Positions 8,869 to 17,230 of a DNA stretch of 42,713 nt are shown here, piece after piece. The notes under the pieces were generated by a model. The model was not told the origin of the DNA. It saw only the letters and a program-made list of their open reading frames with translations, and did no database searches. Source of the stretch: Anaerococcus sp. (lineage in GTDB: Bacteria > Bacillota > Clostridia > Tissierellales > Peptoniphilaceae). Made by a program: the position numbers and the translations under genes. The stretch's first letter is position 1. The number at the start of each line of letters is the position of its first letter. The stretch spans positions 1 to 42,713 of the forward strand of contig NZ_JAPJPG010000013.1 of assembly GCF_030825785.1 (NCBI RefSeq), in the 5' to 3' direction.

Positions 8869-9972
8869 TTCTTCTTCTGTATCTACGCCTTCGTCTTCCG
8901 AGCTTTCTTCTTCTTGTGTGCTTTCAGTATCTTCTGTATCAGAATCACTTGTTTCCTCTTCTTCTGATTCTCCTTCGCTGTCTTTTCCACTTTCTTCTTC
9001 ATCTTCTGTCGAAGTTTTGCTTTCATTTGTGATATATTCTTCCTTATCTACACTCGCTCCCTCACCACGGTTAAAGATTATGTCTCCTATTTTTGTTCTC
9101 ATGGAAATCTTATACTTGCCGTCGTTTTCGCTGGAGTAGCCGTCTTTGATATTTCTATAAGATATGTTTCCTAGAATGAAGTTTCCTACTGATAGCTTGG
9201 CGTTTACATTGTAATTATCTATTGTTTTGTCAGCTTCTACGATTATGTCCCCTGTTTGGGTAATGAAGTCTAGTCTATTTCCGAGTGTTGAGTCTACTAT
9301 GTTTATGTTTCCTGTAGTTGTTTCAAGCTTTGTATTATTAATCTCAGCCTTGTTTAGGTTGATTGAACCAGATCCATTTGAGATTGCCCCTTGGAAGTAG
9401 GCATTATCTACGCTAACATTTCCGCTATCAAGTCTTAGGTCGAAGTTTTTGACTTCAAGGTCTGTGATTTTGACATCTCCTGCAGTAATTTTCCCCTTAA
9501 TATCATCAAGACCGCCTTCCATTGGTAGAAAAATCCTAACTATTGGAATTTTATCCTTCATGTAAAGTTCCTTGCCAAGGACCTTGTTCTTAAGTTTTAG
9601 TTCTCCTTCGTTAAAACTTACCTCCATATCGTAGGAGTTTTCTTCTCCCCTATAGAGGACCGTATATTCGACATAAGGGTTGGTATTAGATCTTTGGATT
9701 CTCACATCACATGTACCTAGGTCGAAGTTTATCGTCTTGATCTTGTTTAAATCTACACGCATAATCCTAGATTGGTTGTAGGAGTTATCATCGATTTCTG
9801 TAGTTGTGGCAAGCTTGTTGGTCATAGGCCCTCTCCTATTTGTGCCAAAATATATGGCAATGGCAAGGACTAATACTAGACCAATTATTCCAATTATTTT
9901 CTTTTTAGAAAATCCCAAGATATTTTGTCTTTTTTTGTCAGTTTTTTGTGTATTTCTTCTATTCTTTCCCAT
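8860..9972 (-). CDS. Membrane-anchored DUF4097-family protein with acidic tail
   Basis: 370 residues. A Lys/Arg-rich cytoplasmic start (1-26), one membrane helix (about 27-43, IIGIIGLVLVLAIAIYFG), then an outside domain rich in short beta strands with repeated G-x-I/V-x-I patterns (DSGNVSVDNAYFQ, GSGSINLNKAE, TTGNINIVDST, QTGDIIVEAD, KIGDIIFNRG). This is the pattern of DUF4097 'putative adhesin' beta-solenoid proteins. The last ~65 residues are almost pure Glu/Asp/Ser/Thr. In the family such proteins often sit with envelope-stress or PspC/LiaF genes; that is not the case here, and the function is not known. It is the last gene of the operon, overlaps the preceding gene by 14 bp and ends in a terminator. 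GGAG lies upstream of the ATG. Confidence 0.75.
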   Translation of the reverse strand: MGKNRRNTQKTDKKRQNILGFSKKKIIGIIGLVLVLAIAIYFGTNRRGPMTNKLATTTEIDDNSYNQSRIMRVDLNKIKTINFDLGTCDVRIQRSNTNPYVEYTVLYRGEENSYDMEVSFNEGELKLKNKVLGKELYMKDKIPIVRIFLPMEGGLDDIKGKITAGDVKITDLEVKNFDLRLDSGNVSVDNAYFQGAISNGSGSINLNKAEINNTKLETTTGNINIVDSTLGNRLDFITQTGDIIVEADKTIDNYNVNAKLSVGNFILGNISYRNIKDGYSSENDGKYKISMRTKIGDIIFNRGEGASVDKEEYITNESKTSTEDEEESGKDSEGESEEEETSDSDTEDTESTQEEESSEDEGVDTEEENN

Positions 9973-10345
9973 TATTTGCTCCGATAATGTTTTGTTTTAT
10001 AATAAGTCCTGTTGTAAATATTAGGATAAAACCCACTATGTATATCTCATTTGCTCCCAAAAAGGGCTTGAGGAGCGCGAGAAATATATCATCGAGACTC
10101 TTTCCTCTTATATATTGTATCATAAAGGCCAGACTAATTACATTGTAAATCGCAAGTAGTAAGTAGAATATGTGTTTGGATACAAATAAGCCTTCCTTAT
10201 TAATAAAGATAGAATCCAGATATACAAAAAGGACACTTACTAGAAGATAGTATATGCCCATGCCTTCTTTTAGGTAATATCCGCATCCTATAAGGAAAGC
10301 GAAAAGACTTATGGCCTTTATTTCATTTAAACTTTTCTCTTTCAA
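9959..10345 (-). CDS. Small polytopic membrane protein, family not recognised
   Basis: About 128 residues with four probable membrane helices (AISLFAFLIGCGYYL, YYLLVSVLFVYLDSI, IFYLLLAIYNVISLAFMI, IYIVGFILIFTTGLII). I do not recognise a family. The start is taken as TTG at 10345: GGAGGG lies 7 nt upstream and the codon overlaps the truA stop (TTGA). A GTG at 10360 would add five residues but leaves no room for a ribosome site. It overlaps the DUF4097 gene by 14 bp, so the two are probably co-translated and may work together at the membrane. Confidence 0.65.
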   Translation of the reverse strand: MKEKSLNEIKAISLFAFLIGCGYYLKEGMGIYYLLVSVLFVYLDSIFINKEGLFVSKHIFYLLLAIYNVISLAFMIQYIRGKSLDDIFLALLKPFLGANEIYIVGFILIFTTGLIIKQNIIGANNGKE

Positions 10346-11082
10346 AATTCTACCCTCCACAAGTACAAGCCCTGGGCTCCCAAAGCTGGATTTGCTCTTT
10401 TGTTATTATCCTTATCGAAAAACTTCTTATAATCATCAATGCTAAGCCTTCCTCGGCTAAGTTCTATGAGAGATCCCACCATAATCCTTACTTGATTGTG
10501 GAGGAAGGATTCCCCCTTAAAGTAAATAGCAAGGTCATCTCCTTCTTCCTCGAAGTAGGCTTCATCGATTTTCCTAACTGTATTTATCTTAAGCTTCGTA
10601 TCTTCTTTCATAAATAGCCTAAAGTCATGCTCTCCTTCGAGGATCTTAAGACCTTCTTCCAATCTCTTAAGGTCTAGGGGATAGGATATTTCTTCCTTGT
10701 AGTTCCTGTAGACCGGATGCATGAGCCTTCCTCTATAGATTACATATTTATAAAGCTTGGATTTACAGGAAAATCTCGCATGAAAGTCTAGGCTAACTTC
10801 CTTCGAAGAAAGGGCCAAGATATCATCTGGTAGGTGGGGTTGGATATGGAAGCTAAAGGCCTTGGGATTGATATTAGATGCTGTAAGGAAGTTTACAAAG
10901 TGGCTTCTGGCGTGAACTCCACTATCAGTCCTTCCACAAGATACAATCCTATTATCCTCCCCAGTTACCTTTCTTATGGCATTTCTTAACTCTTCTTCTA
11001 CGCTTCTTTCATCCTTTTGGAATTGAAAGCCTGCAAAGTTTGTCCCATCGTAGGCTGTCTCTAGAAGTACATTTCTAATCAT
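10342..11082 (-). CDS. truA: tRNA pseudouridine(38-40) synthase TruA
   Basis: 246 residues from ATG at 11082, an ATGA overlap with the ecfT stop; a longer TTG frame to 11112 is unlikely because the protein then has ten unconserved residues before MIRNVLLETAYDGTNFAGFQ. TruA converts U38-U40 of tRNA anticodon stems to pseudouridine. The catalytic Asp lies in CGRTDSGVHA (D52-53 region), and the family's LETAYDGTNFAGFQ opening and the late FLHNQVRIMVG motif are present. Position after ecfA1-ecfA2-ecfT is the widespread Firmicute order. Confidence 0.95.
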   Translation of the reverse strand: MIRNVLLETAYDGTNFAGFQFQKDERSVEEELRNAIRKVTGEDNRIVSCGRTDSGVHARSHFVNFLTASNINPKAFSFHIQPHLPDDILALSSKEVSLDFHARFSCKSKLYKYVIYRGRLMHPVYRNYKEEISYPLDLKRLEEGLKILEGEHDFRLFMKEDTKLKINTVRKIDEAYFEEEGDDLAIYFKGESFLHNQVRIMVGSLIELSRGRLSIDDYKKFFDKDNNKRANPALGAQGLYLWRVEF

Positions 11083-11873
11083 AGGAAGTGAAGAACTATT
11101 ACTAGTATGCAAAATATGGTAAAAAGGGATATAACTAGCCAGTCGATCCTTCCCATATTAATCTCGTTAAGCTTAGTCCTCTCATGTCCTATCCTATACA
11201 TCCTAGCCTCCATTGCTGTAGCTAGGTCATCACTTCTTTTGAAGGAGTTGATAAATAGTGGGACTAGAAGAGGAATCATGCTCACGGCCCTATTGATAAT
11301 ATTACCTGATTCGAAGTCCGCTCCCCTTGCCATTTGGGCCATCCTTATCTTTTGCGCCTCATCAAATAGGGTTGGGATAAAGCGGAGGGATATGGAAATC
11401 ATCATAGCAAGCTCCCCTGCTGGAAAACCGAATTTCTTGAGGGGTGAGAAGAGCTTTTCGAGTCCATAGGTTAGCTCCATTGGGCTTGTGGTGTAGGTTA
11501 GAACAGAGGTCGATAGGATTATTAGGATAAGTCTTAGGACTGTAAAGCCTGTCCTGTAGATTCCTTCTGCTGTTACTGTGACAGGTCCAATTTCAAAGAC
11601 TGCCCTACCAGGTGTTGTAATTAGGTTAATAAGTCCTGTAATAATTATGATAAATATCACAGGCTTAAGAGACTTAAGGACGCTCTTTATTGGAATCTTT
11701 GCCACTGCTAGCATAGCGATTAATAAAATCACAAAGGGTATATAGCCATAAAAGTTATCTACGAAAAATATTGTTATTATATATAAAAATACTCCCACGA
11801 TCTTTACTCTAGGATCTAGCCTGTGGATAAAGGTATCGAAAGGAAGATATTGTCCTATGCTAATATTTGCCAT
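11079..11873 (-). CDS. ecfT: ECF transporter transmembrane component EcfT
   Basis: 264 residues; the membrane scaffold that couples the two ATPases to exchangeable vitamin- or metal-binding S components encoded elsewhere. It has hydrophobic helices around 25-75, 105-125 and 240-264. The two cytoplasmic coupling-helix signatures are present: QMARGAD (Ala-Arg-Gly motif) and MEARMYR. The start has AGGAGG upstream and overlaps ecfA2 by 14 bp. The stop overlaps the truA start. No S component is encoded in the window, so this is the shared, group II-type module. Confidence 0.95.
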   Translation of the reverse strand: MANISIGQYLPFDTFIHRLDPRVKIVGVFLYIITIFFVDNFYGYIPFVILLIAMLAVAKIPIKSVLKSLKPVIFIIIITGLINLITTPGRAVFEIGPVTVTAEGIYRTGFTVLRLILIILSTSVLTYTTSPMELTYGLEKLFSPLKKFGFPAGELAMMISISLRFIPTLFDEAQKIRMAQMARGADFESGNIINRAVSMIPLLVPLFINSFKRSDDLATAMEARMYRIGHERTKLNEINMGRIDWLVISLFTIFCILVIVLHFL

Positions 11874-12723
11874 CTTTTCCTCCTAGAACCCTCTTAAGCT
11901 CAGAAATGGCATCGTCTACTGTGTAGATATCATCTCTTACTTGTGGATTTTTCTCCTTGTAGGCTCTCATAAACTTAGTTATCTGTGGCACGTCAAGACC
12001 AATACTATTAAGCTCAGCCTGGGTAAAGGTATCGTAGGTTGACTTATCTGAGTAGACTTCTCCCTTGTTCATCACGATTACCCTATCTACATACTCAGCC
12101 ACATCCTCCATAGAGTGACTTACAAGTACAATAGAAAGCTCTGGATCGGCCTCATAGAGGGAGATTATCTCTTCAAATATCTCATCACGACCGACTGGGT
12201 CAAGACCTGCTGTAAGTTCGTCTAGGACGAGGACCTTGGGATTCATAGAAAGAATTCCCGCAACGGCGACCCTTCTTTGTTGACCTCCAGAAAGCTCGAA
12301 AGGAGATTTATCCTTGTAGGTCTCATAGTCTAGGCCGACTTTTTCCATAGCAGCCCTTACACGCCCATCGATTTCTTCTTCACTTAGACCCATGTTCTTG
12401 GGACCGAAGGCAATGTCTTTGGCTATAGTTTCTTCAAAGAGTTGGTTTTCCGGATATTGGAAGACCAGACCTACCTTAAATCTTGCATCTTTTCTTTTTT
12501 TCTTATCTTTTGAATTGACCCCATCTATAAAGCAATCACCATTACTAGGAATGAGTAGGCCGTTTAGGAGTTGGACTAGGGTAGATTTACCAGAGCCCGT
12601 TTGGCCAATAAGGCCTACAATTTCGTGAGAGTTAATCTCTAGATTGATATCCTTAAGGGCGTAGACTTCTGAAGGAAGGCCTTCATTATAGATGTAATCA
12701 ATATTTTTTAGTTCAATTTTCAT
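11860..12723 (-). CDS. ecfA2: ECF transporter ATPase EcfA2
   Basis: 287 residues. Walker A GQTGSGKS (40-47), Q-loop VFQYPENQLFEETI (88-100), ABC signature LSGGQ (144-148), Walker B LVLDE (165-169) and switch His (203). The residue after the catalytic Glu is Leu (DELTAGLDP) where Pro is common; this variant should still be active. It pairs with EcfA1 to form the asymmetric ATPase dimer. The start overlaps the ecfA1 stop by 4 bp (ATGA). Confidence 0.95.
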   Translation of the reverse strand: MKIELKNIDYIYNEGLPSEVYALKDINLEINSHEIVGLIGQTGSGKSTLVQLLNGLLIPSNGDCFIDGVNSKDKKKRKDARFKVGLVFQYPENQLFEETIAKDIAFGPKNMGLSEEEIDGRVRAAMEKVGLDYETYKDKSPFELSGGQQRRVAVAGILSMNPKVLVLDELTAGLDPVGRDEIFEEIISLYEADPELSIVLVSHSMEDVAEYVDRVIVMNKGEVYSDKSTYDTFTQAELNSIGLDVPQITKFMRAYKEKNPQVRDDIYTVDDAISELKRVLGGKDGKY

Positions 12724-13541
12724 ATAAGTTCTAAAAACTCCTCGATATTTAGGGGAAGCTCTTCTATTTCGATTCCCTCTTTTCTAAGGGCGAAGGCAAC
12801 TTCTGTAACTTGAGGAACAGCAAGTCCTAGCTTTTTCATCTGATCTACCTTGGAGAAGACTTCTCTTGCAGAACCTTCCAGGGCCTTCTTGCCGCCATCT
12901 AAGACTACAATTTTATCTGCAAGGACTGCCTCTTCCATATAGTGGGTAATGTAGATTATAGTTTTACCATAATTTTTGTTAAGATCTTTTACAAGATTAA
13001 TAACATCCTTCCTTCCCCTTGGGTCTAGCATGGCTGTTGGCTCATCAAAGATTATATAATCTGATAGCATGGCAACAACTCCAGCTATGGATACTCTTTG
13101 CTTTTGCCCTCCAGAAAGATTGGAAGGATTTCTCTTCTTATAGTCAGCCATTCCTACAAGATCAATTGCCGAATCAACCCTCTCCCTAAGCTCTGGGTTA
13201 GGGACGGCTAGGTTTTCTGGGCCGAAGGCCACCTCTTCTTCTACAGTTGTGGCGACCATTTGGTTGTCTGGATTTTGGAAGACCATGGAGCATTTTTCTC
13301 TGATATCCCAAATCATATCTTCGTCCTTGCTATTTAAATCATCCACCCAAATATCTCCTGATGTAGGAAATATCTGAGCGTTTAAGAGCTTACCTAGGGT
13401 AGACTTACCTGAACCATTGTGGCCAAGGATAGCTACGAAGTCTCCCTTTTCAATTTCTATTGACACATCATCTAGTGCCCTTTTTTCTTCTTCGTCTTCT
13501 CCTGTTGGATAGACATAGGTTAAATTCTCTATCTTTATCAT
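12720..13541 (-). CDS. ecfA1: ECF transporter ATPase EcfA1
   Basis: 273 residues. Walker A GHNGSGKS (40-47), Q-loop VFQNPDNQMVATTVEEEVAF, ABC signature LSGGQ (142-146), Walker B IIFDEPTAMLDP (163-174), switch His in YITHYMEEA. This is the partner ATPase of EcfA2. The gene starts 8 bp after the L,D-transpeptidase stop and belongs to the same operon. Confidence 0.95.
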   Translation of the reverse strand: MIKIENLTYVYPTGEDEEEKRALDDVSIEIEKGDFVAILGHNGSGKSTLGKLLNAQIFPTSGDIWVDDLNSKDEDMIWDIREKCSMVFQNPDNQMVATTVEEEVAFGPENLAVPNPELRERVDSAIDLVGMADYKKRNPSNLSGGQKQRVSIAGVVAMLSDYIIFDEPTAMLDPRGRKDVINLVKDLNKNYGKTIIYITHYMEEAVLADKIVVLDGGKKALEGSAREVFSKVDQMKKLGLAVPQVTEVAFALRKEGIEIEELPLNIEEFLELI

Positions 13542-13549
13542 TTTTATTC

Positions 13550-14959
13550 CTAGTAGGCCATAGCAGGTGAGTTGTTTGTACTTGACTCATAAACTATGAC
13601 TGGTGTGTGGACTTCTACATTTTCAAATATTACTTGGGCTACATGAGGTGGGAGGTTTAAGCAACCGTGACTTCCGTTTGATAAATAGATTCCTCCACCG
13701 AAGGCTCCTCCCCTCCATGGGGCATCGTGGAAGCCTTCGCCGTCCCAGCCTATTGGCATCCAATAATCAACTGGTGTCTTGTAGGCCTCTCCTGTAAAGT
13801 CAACTCCTTCTAGCTTGGCATTAGTAGATTTGGATAGGATTGATCCTACTCCGACATTAGTCTCCCAACCAGGAGAAACTAGGCCTGTGACAAGTGGACT
13901 TTCTATTACAAGCTCGCCATTTTTATAAAACCAGAGATATTGGCGGGAAATGTCTACTTCTATATAGGTATTTCCTATATCAGTACCATTAGCTGTTCTC
14001 TCGTAGCCATATCTTTCATAAACTGGCTCGATTTCTCCGCTTTTTCTCTCATTGAAAAGCTTAAGGACTTCATCAGCAGTTGCTGTTTGGTCTAGTACAT
14101 AACCATAGACACCAGGATTTACTGTGATCTCGCCAACTCCTGTCGCATTAAATTTTCTTTCAGTTCCGTAAGTGTCAGTCTTATCAGCAACATCTTTCAT
14201 AAAGGCAAGTAGCTTATCATAATCAAGCTCGAAGACCTTGCCCTTTTGGATAAGCATATCCACAAGCTCATCTCCCTTAAGGCCTATATCGAAACCATTA
14301 AAGTTAAACTTAATATTCATAGCTTCAATCTTTTTGGCATCTTCCTTAAGGTCATTAAGCTCTTTAGAATCTGAAAGGACTTCTGGGTTCTTATAGTCTT
14401 CATCAGTAAGCTCAATATCCTGATGGTCAGAATTAATTGCCTTAACTATTTGATCTTTAACCTTGGCGTAGTCGAGTTTATTACCCATCACTGCATCTTT
14501 TACGTCAAATGATCCATCATGAAAGATGAGACTTGCATCTTCTGGTTCTGTCACATTGGTAAAAAGTGGAGATTCCTTTAAGAGCTCATCAAGCTTTCCC
14601 TCATCATATTTTATATTATAATCAAATTTAAGATCATCCTTCTTGCCATTTACAAGATAGATTGGCCAAGCAAAGGGATTTTGGTCGATGGATGCGTTTT
14701 GTGGAATCTTCGCATCGTAGGCAATATCCTTAGAATTTAGGACAAAATTTCTATCATCTCTTCCCTTAACTTCTAGCTTAAAATCATCTCCGACAGCTTC
14801 TAGGACGGACTGCCTTGAAGCAAATGAAACACTCTTTCCATTTATATAAGTATTTGGTAGGGTTATAAAAGAAAATATAACTGTCACTATCAAATAAATA
14901 CCAATTATTCCTAGTACGACAAGAGGCCAAATCTTGTTGTTTTTCTTATTGTCTGTAAT
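13550..14959 (-). CDS. Membrane-anchored L,D-transpeptidase (YkuD) with PG-binding_4-like region, ATT start
   Basis: The YkuD domain at the C-terminus (about 340-450) carries the catalytic SHGCLNLP motif (Cys about 433 of 469), with the upstream His region GEGFHDAPWRGG. The domain forms 3-3 peptidoglycan cross-links or anchors proteins. The middle region (VDMLIQKGKVFELDYDKL, NPGVYGYVLD) looks like PG_binding_4. The first ATG/GTG/TTG codons cut a hydrophobic helix in half. Extending the frame gives a cytoplasmic start TDNKKNNK and a full membrane segment (IWPLVVLGIIGIYLIVTVIF), starting at ATT 14959 with AGGAGG 5 nt upstream. The rlmL stop lies 9 bp before. So ATT is the likely start; TTG at 14893 is the fallback. 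Confidence 0.88.
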   Translation of the reverse strand: MTDNKKNNKIWPLVVLGIIGIYLIVTVIFSFITLPNTYINGKSVSFASRQSVLEAVGDDFKLEVKGRDDRNFVLNSKDIAYDAKIPQNASIDQNPFAWPIYLVNGKKDDLKFDYNIKYDEGKLDELLKESPLFTNVTEPEDASLIFHDGSFDVKDAVMGNKLDYAKVKDQIVKAINSDHQDIELTDEDYKNPEVLSDSKELNDLKEDAKKIEAMNIKFNFNGFDIGLKGDELVDMLIQKGKVFELDYDKLLAFMKDVADKTDTYGTERKFNATGVGEITVNPGVYGYVLDQTATADEVLKLFNERKSGEIEPVYERYGYERTANGTDIGNTYIEVDISRQYLWFYKNGELVIESPLVTGLVSPGWETNVGVGSILSKSTNAKLEGVDFTGEAYKTPVDYWMPIGWDGEGFHDAPWRGGAFGGGIYLSNGSHGCLNLPPHVAQVIFENVEVHTPVIVYESSTNNSPAMAY

Positions 14960-14968
14960 ATTATCCTC

Positions 14969-16096
14969 CTAATTCTTTGGCCTTAGGCCAAAATACTGGT
15001 AGTAATCTACCTTCTCACCACCGTTGTAGAGCTTTCTCTTTTCGGAAAGCTTCCTTCTAAAGTTTCTATCAAACTTCTCATCAGCTGTTACAAAATACAA
15101 GGACCAGGTATCAAGCTTCATAAACTTATTATTTATCTTCTTGTAAATATCATCTAGGTCCGTATCCGATAATCTCATCCCGTAGGGTGGATTGGCTATC
15201 AATACACCGTAGTCGTCCCTTGATACGGCAACAGAACCTGCATCTCTTTTGACAAAGGCTATGTCTTCCTCAACACCAGCGTTTAGGGCGTTGTTCTTGG
15301 CAAGGCTTATGGCCCTACCAGATATATCAGAGCCTAGGATATGAAGCTTAGTAGAATAATCGATCCTTCCCAAGGCTTCTTTCTTCTCATTCTCGTAGAT
15401 AGATTTGTCCATAAAGACGAAATGCCTAAAGTCGAAGTCCCTATCAATACCTGGGGCAATGTTACGAGACTTTCTCGCTGCCTCGATTAGGATAGTCCCT
15501 GACCCGCAGAAGGGATCAAGAAGGAATCTATCAGGCTTATAGAAAGAAAGGTCTACTAGGGCTGCTGCAAGATTTTCCCTAAGGGGGGCCTTGACAGAAT
15601 CCTCCCTATATCCTCTCTTGTGAAGCCCATCGCCTGATGTATCGATGGTAACTGTAGCGATGTTTCTATTAAGCATTACTTCAATTCCTACCCTTTCTTT
15701 TGATTTAGGAAAGGTATGAAGCTTATAGCTTTTTCTTAGAGAATCGATAATTGCCTTTTCTGTGATAGATTGAATCGACCTTAGGGCAAAAAGATTTGAC
15801 TTATAGGTCCTGGCGTTTACTATAAAGTTGCTTTCCTTTCTTAGATAATCAGTCCAGTTGATCCTTTTGATCTTGTCAAAAAGCTCGTCAAAGGAAGTTG
15901 CCTTAAACTCATCTACCACAAGATAGACCCTATCGGCACATCTAAGATTAATATTTAGTTTCCCTATGTCAGAAAGTTCGCCTGAAAGAGTAATCATCCC
16001 GTCGCTAACAGAAAAATCCTCAAAGCCTAAATCAATAAGCTCCCTCTTAACTAGAGCCTCCAAGCCAAAACTTGTTGTAATTATAATTTTTTCCAT
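14969..16096 (-). CDS. THUMP-domain 23S rRNA guanine-N2 methyltransferase (RlmL/YpsC type)
   Basis: 375 residues. An N-terminal THUMP RNA-binding domain (about 1-160, with ITTSFGLEALVKREL and the KINWTDYL-type segment) is followed by a SAM-dependent methylase domain. That domain has motif I FLLDPFCGSGTILIEAA (193-209), GSDISGRAISLAKNN, and catalytic NPPYG (about 305). The length matches B. subtilis YpsC and the methylase half of E. coli RlmL, which makes m2G2445; the exact site is inferred. It is the first gene of the eight-gene operon and appears to be translated from a leaderless message. Confidence 0.9.
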   Translation of the reverse strand: MEKIIITTSFGLEALVKRELIDLGFEDFSVSDGMITLSGELSDIGKLNINLRCADRVYLVVDEFKATSFDELFDKIKRINWTDYLRKESNFIVNARTYKSNLFALRSIQSITEKAIIDSLRKSYKLHTFPKSKERVGIEVMLNRNIATVTIDTSGDGLHKRGYREDSVKAPLRENLAAALVDLSFYKPDRFLLDPFCGSGTILIEAARKSRNIAPGIDRDFDFRHFVFMDKSIYENEKKEALGRIDYSTKLHILGSDISGRAISLAKNNALNAGVEEDIAFVKRDAGSVAVSRDDYGVLIANPPYGMRLSDTDLDDIYKKINNKFMKLDTWSLYFVTADEKFDRNFRRKLSEKRKLYNGGEKVDYYQYFGLRPKN

Positions 16097-16111
16097 GGTA
16101 TTATTATAACA
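16097..16111 (-). promoter_or_regulatory. Extended -10 promoter giving a leaderless rlmL-type mRNA
   Basis: On the minus strand TGTTATAATAATACC directly precedes the ATG. TATAAT (16108-16103) has the TGn extension, and the sixth base after it is the last base before ATG, so the predicted +1 is the A of the start codon. No Shine-Dalgarno sequence is present. No good -35 was seen. Confidence 0.6.
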
Positions 16112-16330
16112 GATTTTATCTATTTTTCATCTTTATTTCAATCTTTTACAGAAAATATAAAATCTATTATTTCTTTTTATAAAGAGGGATTTGATAGATC
16201 TTGATGGAAATTATAATTACATACATGGATGGAATTATTAGGCTAAGTGAATAGAAGATTAAGGAAGCAAGATTCCTCCTTTAAGAGATTTTGAGATGTC
16301 TCGACTGCGCTCGACGGTAAGTATAATTAA

Positions 16331-16421
16331 AAGATCTCTCGACAAGCTCGAGATGCCGCCTTCGGTGTCAGTTTTAGGATTCAGGATCAGTTCGCTACGC
16401 TCGCTGTGACAATTCCATTAG
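16331..16421 (-). repeat. Structured dispersed repeat, copy C (internally deleted, 91 bp)
   Basis: Read on the minus strand it starts CTAATGGAATTGTCACAG as in copies A and B. It keeps the GA-GC-GTA-GC-GA-ACTG-A core, then joins directly to CCTGAATCC, a block that in copy A lies about 55 bp further on. It ends with the terminal palindrome ATCTCGAGCTTGTCGAGAGA. So the 3' arm of the core hairpin and the variable middle have been lost. Confidence 0.7.
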
Positions 16422-16552
16422 ACATAAGGTGGTCGGTAAGCAAGGTTCATATGAGTCAATTAGGCGACTCTTCTATCTAATCTAAGTCTTATCTAGTAAG
16501 GAAGTGAGTAAATGTTTATACTTCTCTTAACCTACTACTCAAATATTTCCAC

Positions 16553-16592
16553 AAAAAAGGCGGTGGTAGGATTCAATCTACTTCATCGCCTT
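16553..16592 (-). terminator. Intrinsic terminator after xdhC
   Basis: Minus strand: AAGGCG-ATGAAGTAG ... CTACCAC-CGCCTT (16592-16557) followed by TTTTTT. The inner arms pair imperfectly. It lies about 18 bp after the xdhC stop and closes the xdh unit. Confidence 0.85.
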
Positions 16593-16609
16593 GATTTTTT
16601 ATATATTTT

Positions 16610-17230
16610 CTAGTCTTTGATCATTGGGTCGTGTCCAGTATTATCTGGGTCTACTGCAAGGTCTGTCTCGTAGTCTTCTTCCCTTCCTTTTATTTCTATT
16701 TCTATGGCTTCTTCCACAGCTCTTAGGATATTTTCGTAGCCTGTGCACCTGCACATATTTCCCGCAAGAAGTCTTCTTAGCTCAGACCTTTCGTATCTTT
16801 TTCCTCTTGCTACGATTTCTGTTGCTGTTACTATAAATCCTGGTGTACAGAAGCCGCATTGGACTGCAGCGTGATCAATGAAGGCCTGTTGGATGATTGA
16901 GATTGATCCGTCATCAGCAACCAGCCCTTCTGTTGTCCATATATCTTTTCCTTCGGCCCAGATTGCAAGATAAAGACAAGAGTCCACGCTTTCTCCATCG
17001 ATTAGGACAGAACAGGCTCCGCATTCTCCTACTTCACAGCCCTTTTTTACAGAGGTTAGGCCGAAGTCGTTTCTTAGAAAATCTGTAAGAGATGCTCTAA
17101 CGTCTACCATTTTTTCTACAGGGATGCCATTAATAGTGCATTTTACCCTCTTGTAGTTAGGCTTTTGATAGCTTAGTTTGACTCTTTTTGGAGCAAATGG
17201 ACCGTATTCTCTAGAGTGTTTAGTCTTCAT
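16610..17230 (-). CDS. xdhC: Xanthine dehydrogenase-family [2Fe-2S] subunit
   Basis: 206 residues. The small iron-sulfur subunit of a three-part molybdenum hydroxylase; it passes electrons from the Mo site to FAD. The plant-type ferredoxin cluster has C65, C70, C73 and C85 (GCEVGECGAC...DSC). The second, C-terminal cluster has C125, C128, C160 and C162 (QCGFCTPG ... MCRCTGY). All eight cysteines are present. A ~30-residue N-terminal extension precedes the usual start of homology. It overlaps xdhB by 11 bp with AAGGAG upstream. E. coli XdhC is the closest named relative. Confidence 0.92.
   Translation of the reverse strand: MKTKHSREYGPFAPKRVKLSYQKPNYKRVKCTINGIPVEKMVDVRASLTDFLRNDFGLTSVKKGCEVGECGACSVLIDGESVDSCLYLAIWAEGKDIWTTEGLVADDGSISIIQQAFIDHAAVQCGFCTPGFIVTATEIVARGKRYERSELRRLLAGNMCRCTGYENILRAVEEAIEIEIKGREEDYETDLAVDPDNTGHDPMIKD

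Larger units (their letters stand above)
16112..16609. other. Intergenic region with repeat copy C and terminator
   Basis: About 500 bp without a supported gene. It holds the upstream part of the rlmL promoter (right of 16097), a short family palindrome at 16292-16318, repeat copy C at 16331-16421, an unassigned stretch 16440-16550, and the xdhC terminator at 16553-16592. A small inverted repeat GAGTC/GACTC near 16451-16468 has no assigned role. Confidence 0.6.

Noticed and set aside
11860..12723. EcfA2 Walker B variant DEL instead of DEP as a defect
   Set aside because: The catalytic Glu and all other motifs are intact; this position tolerates substitution in ABC ATPases.
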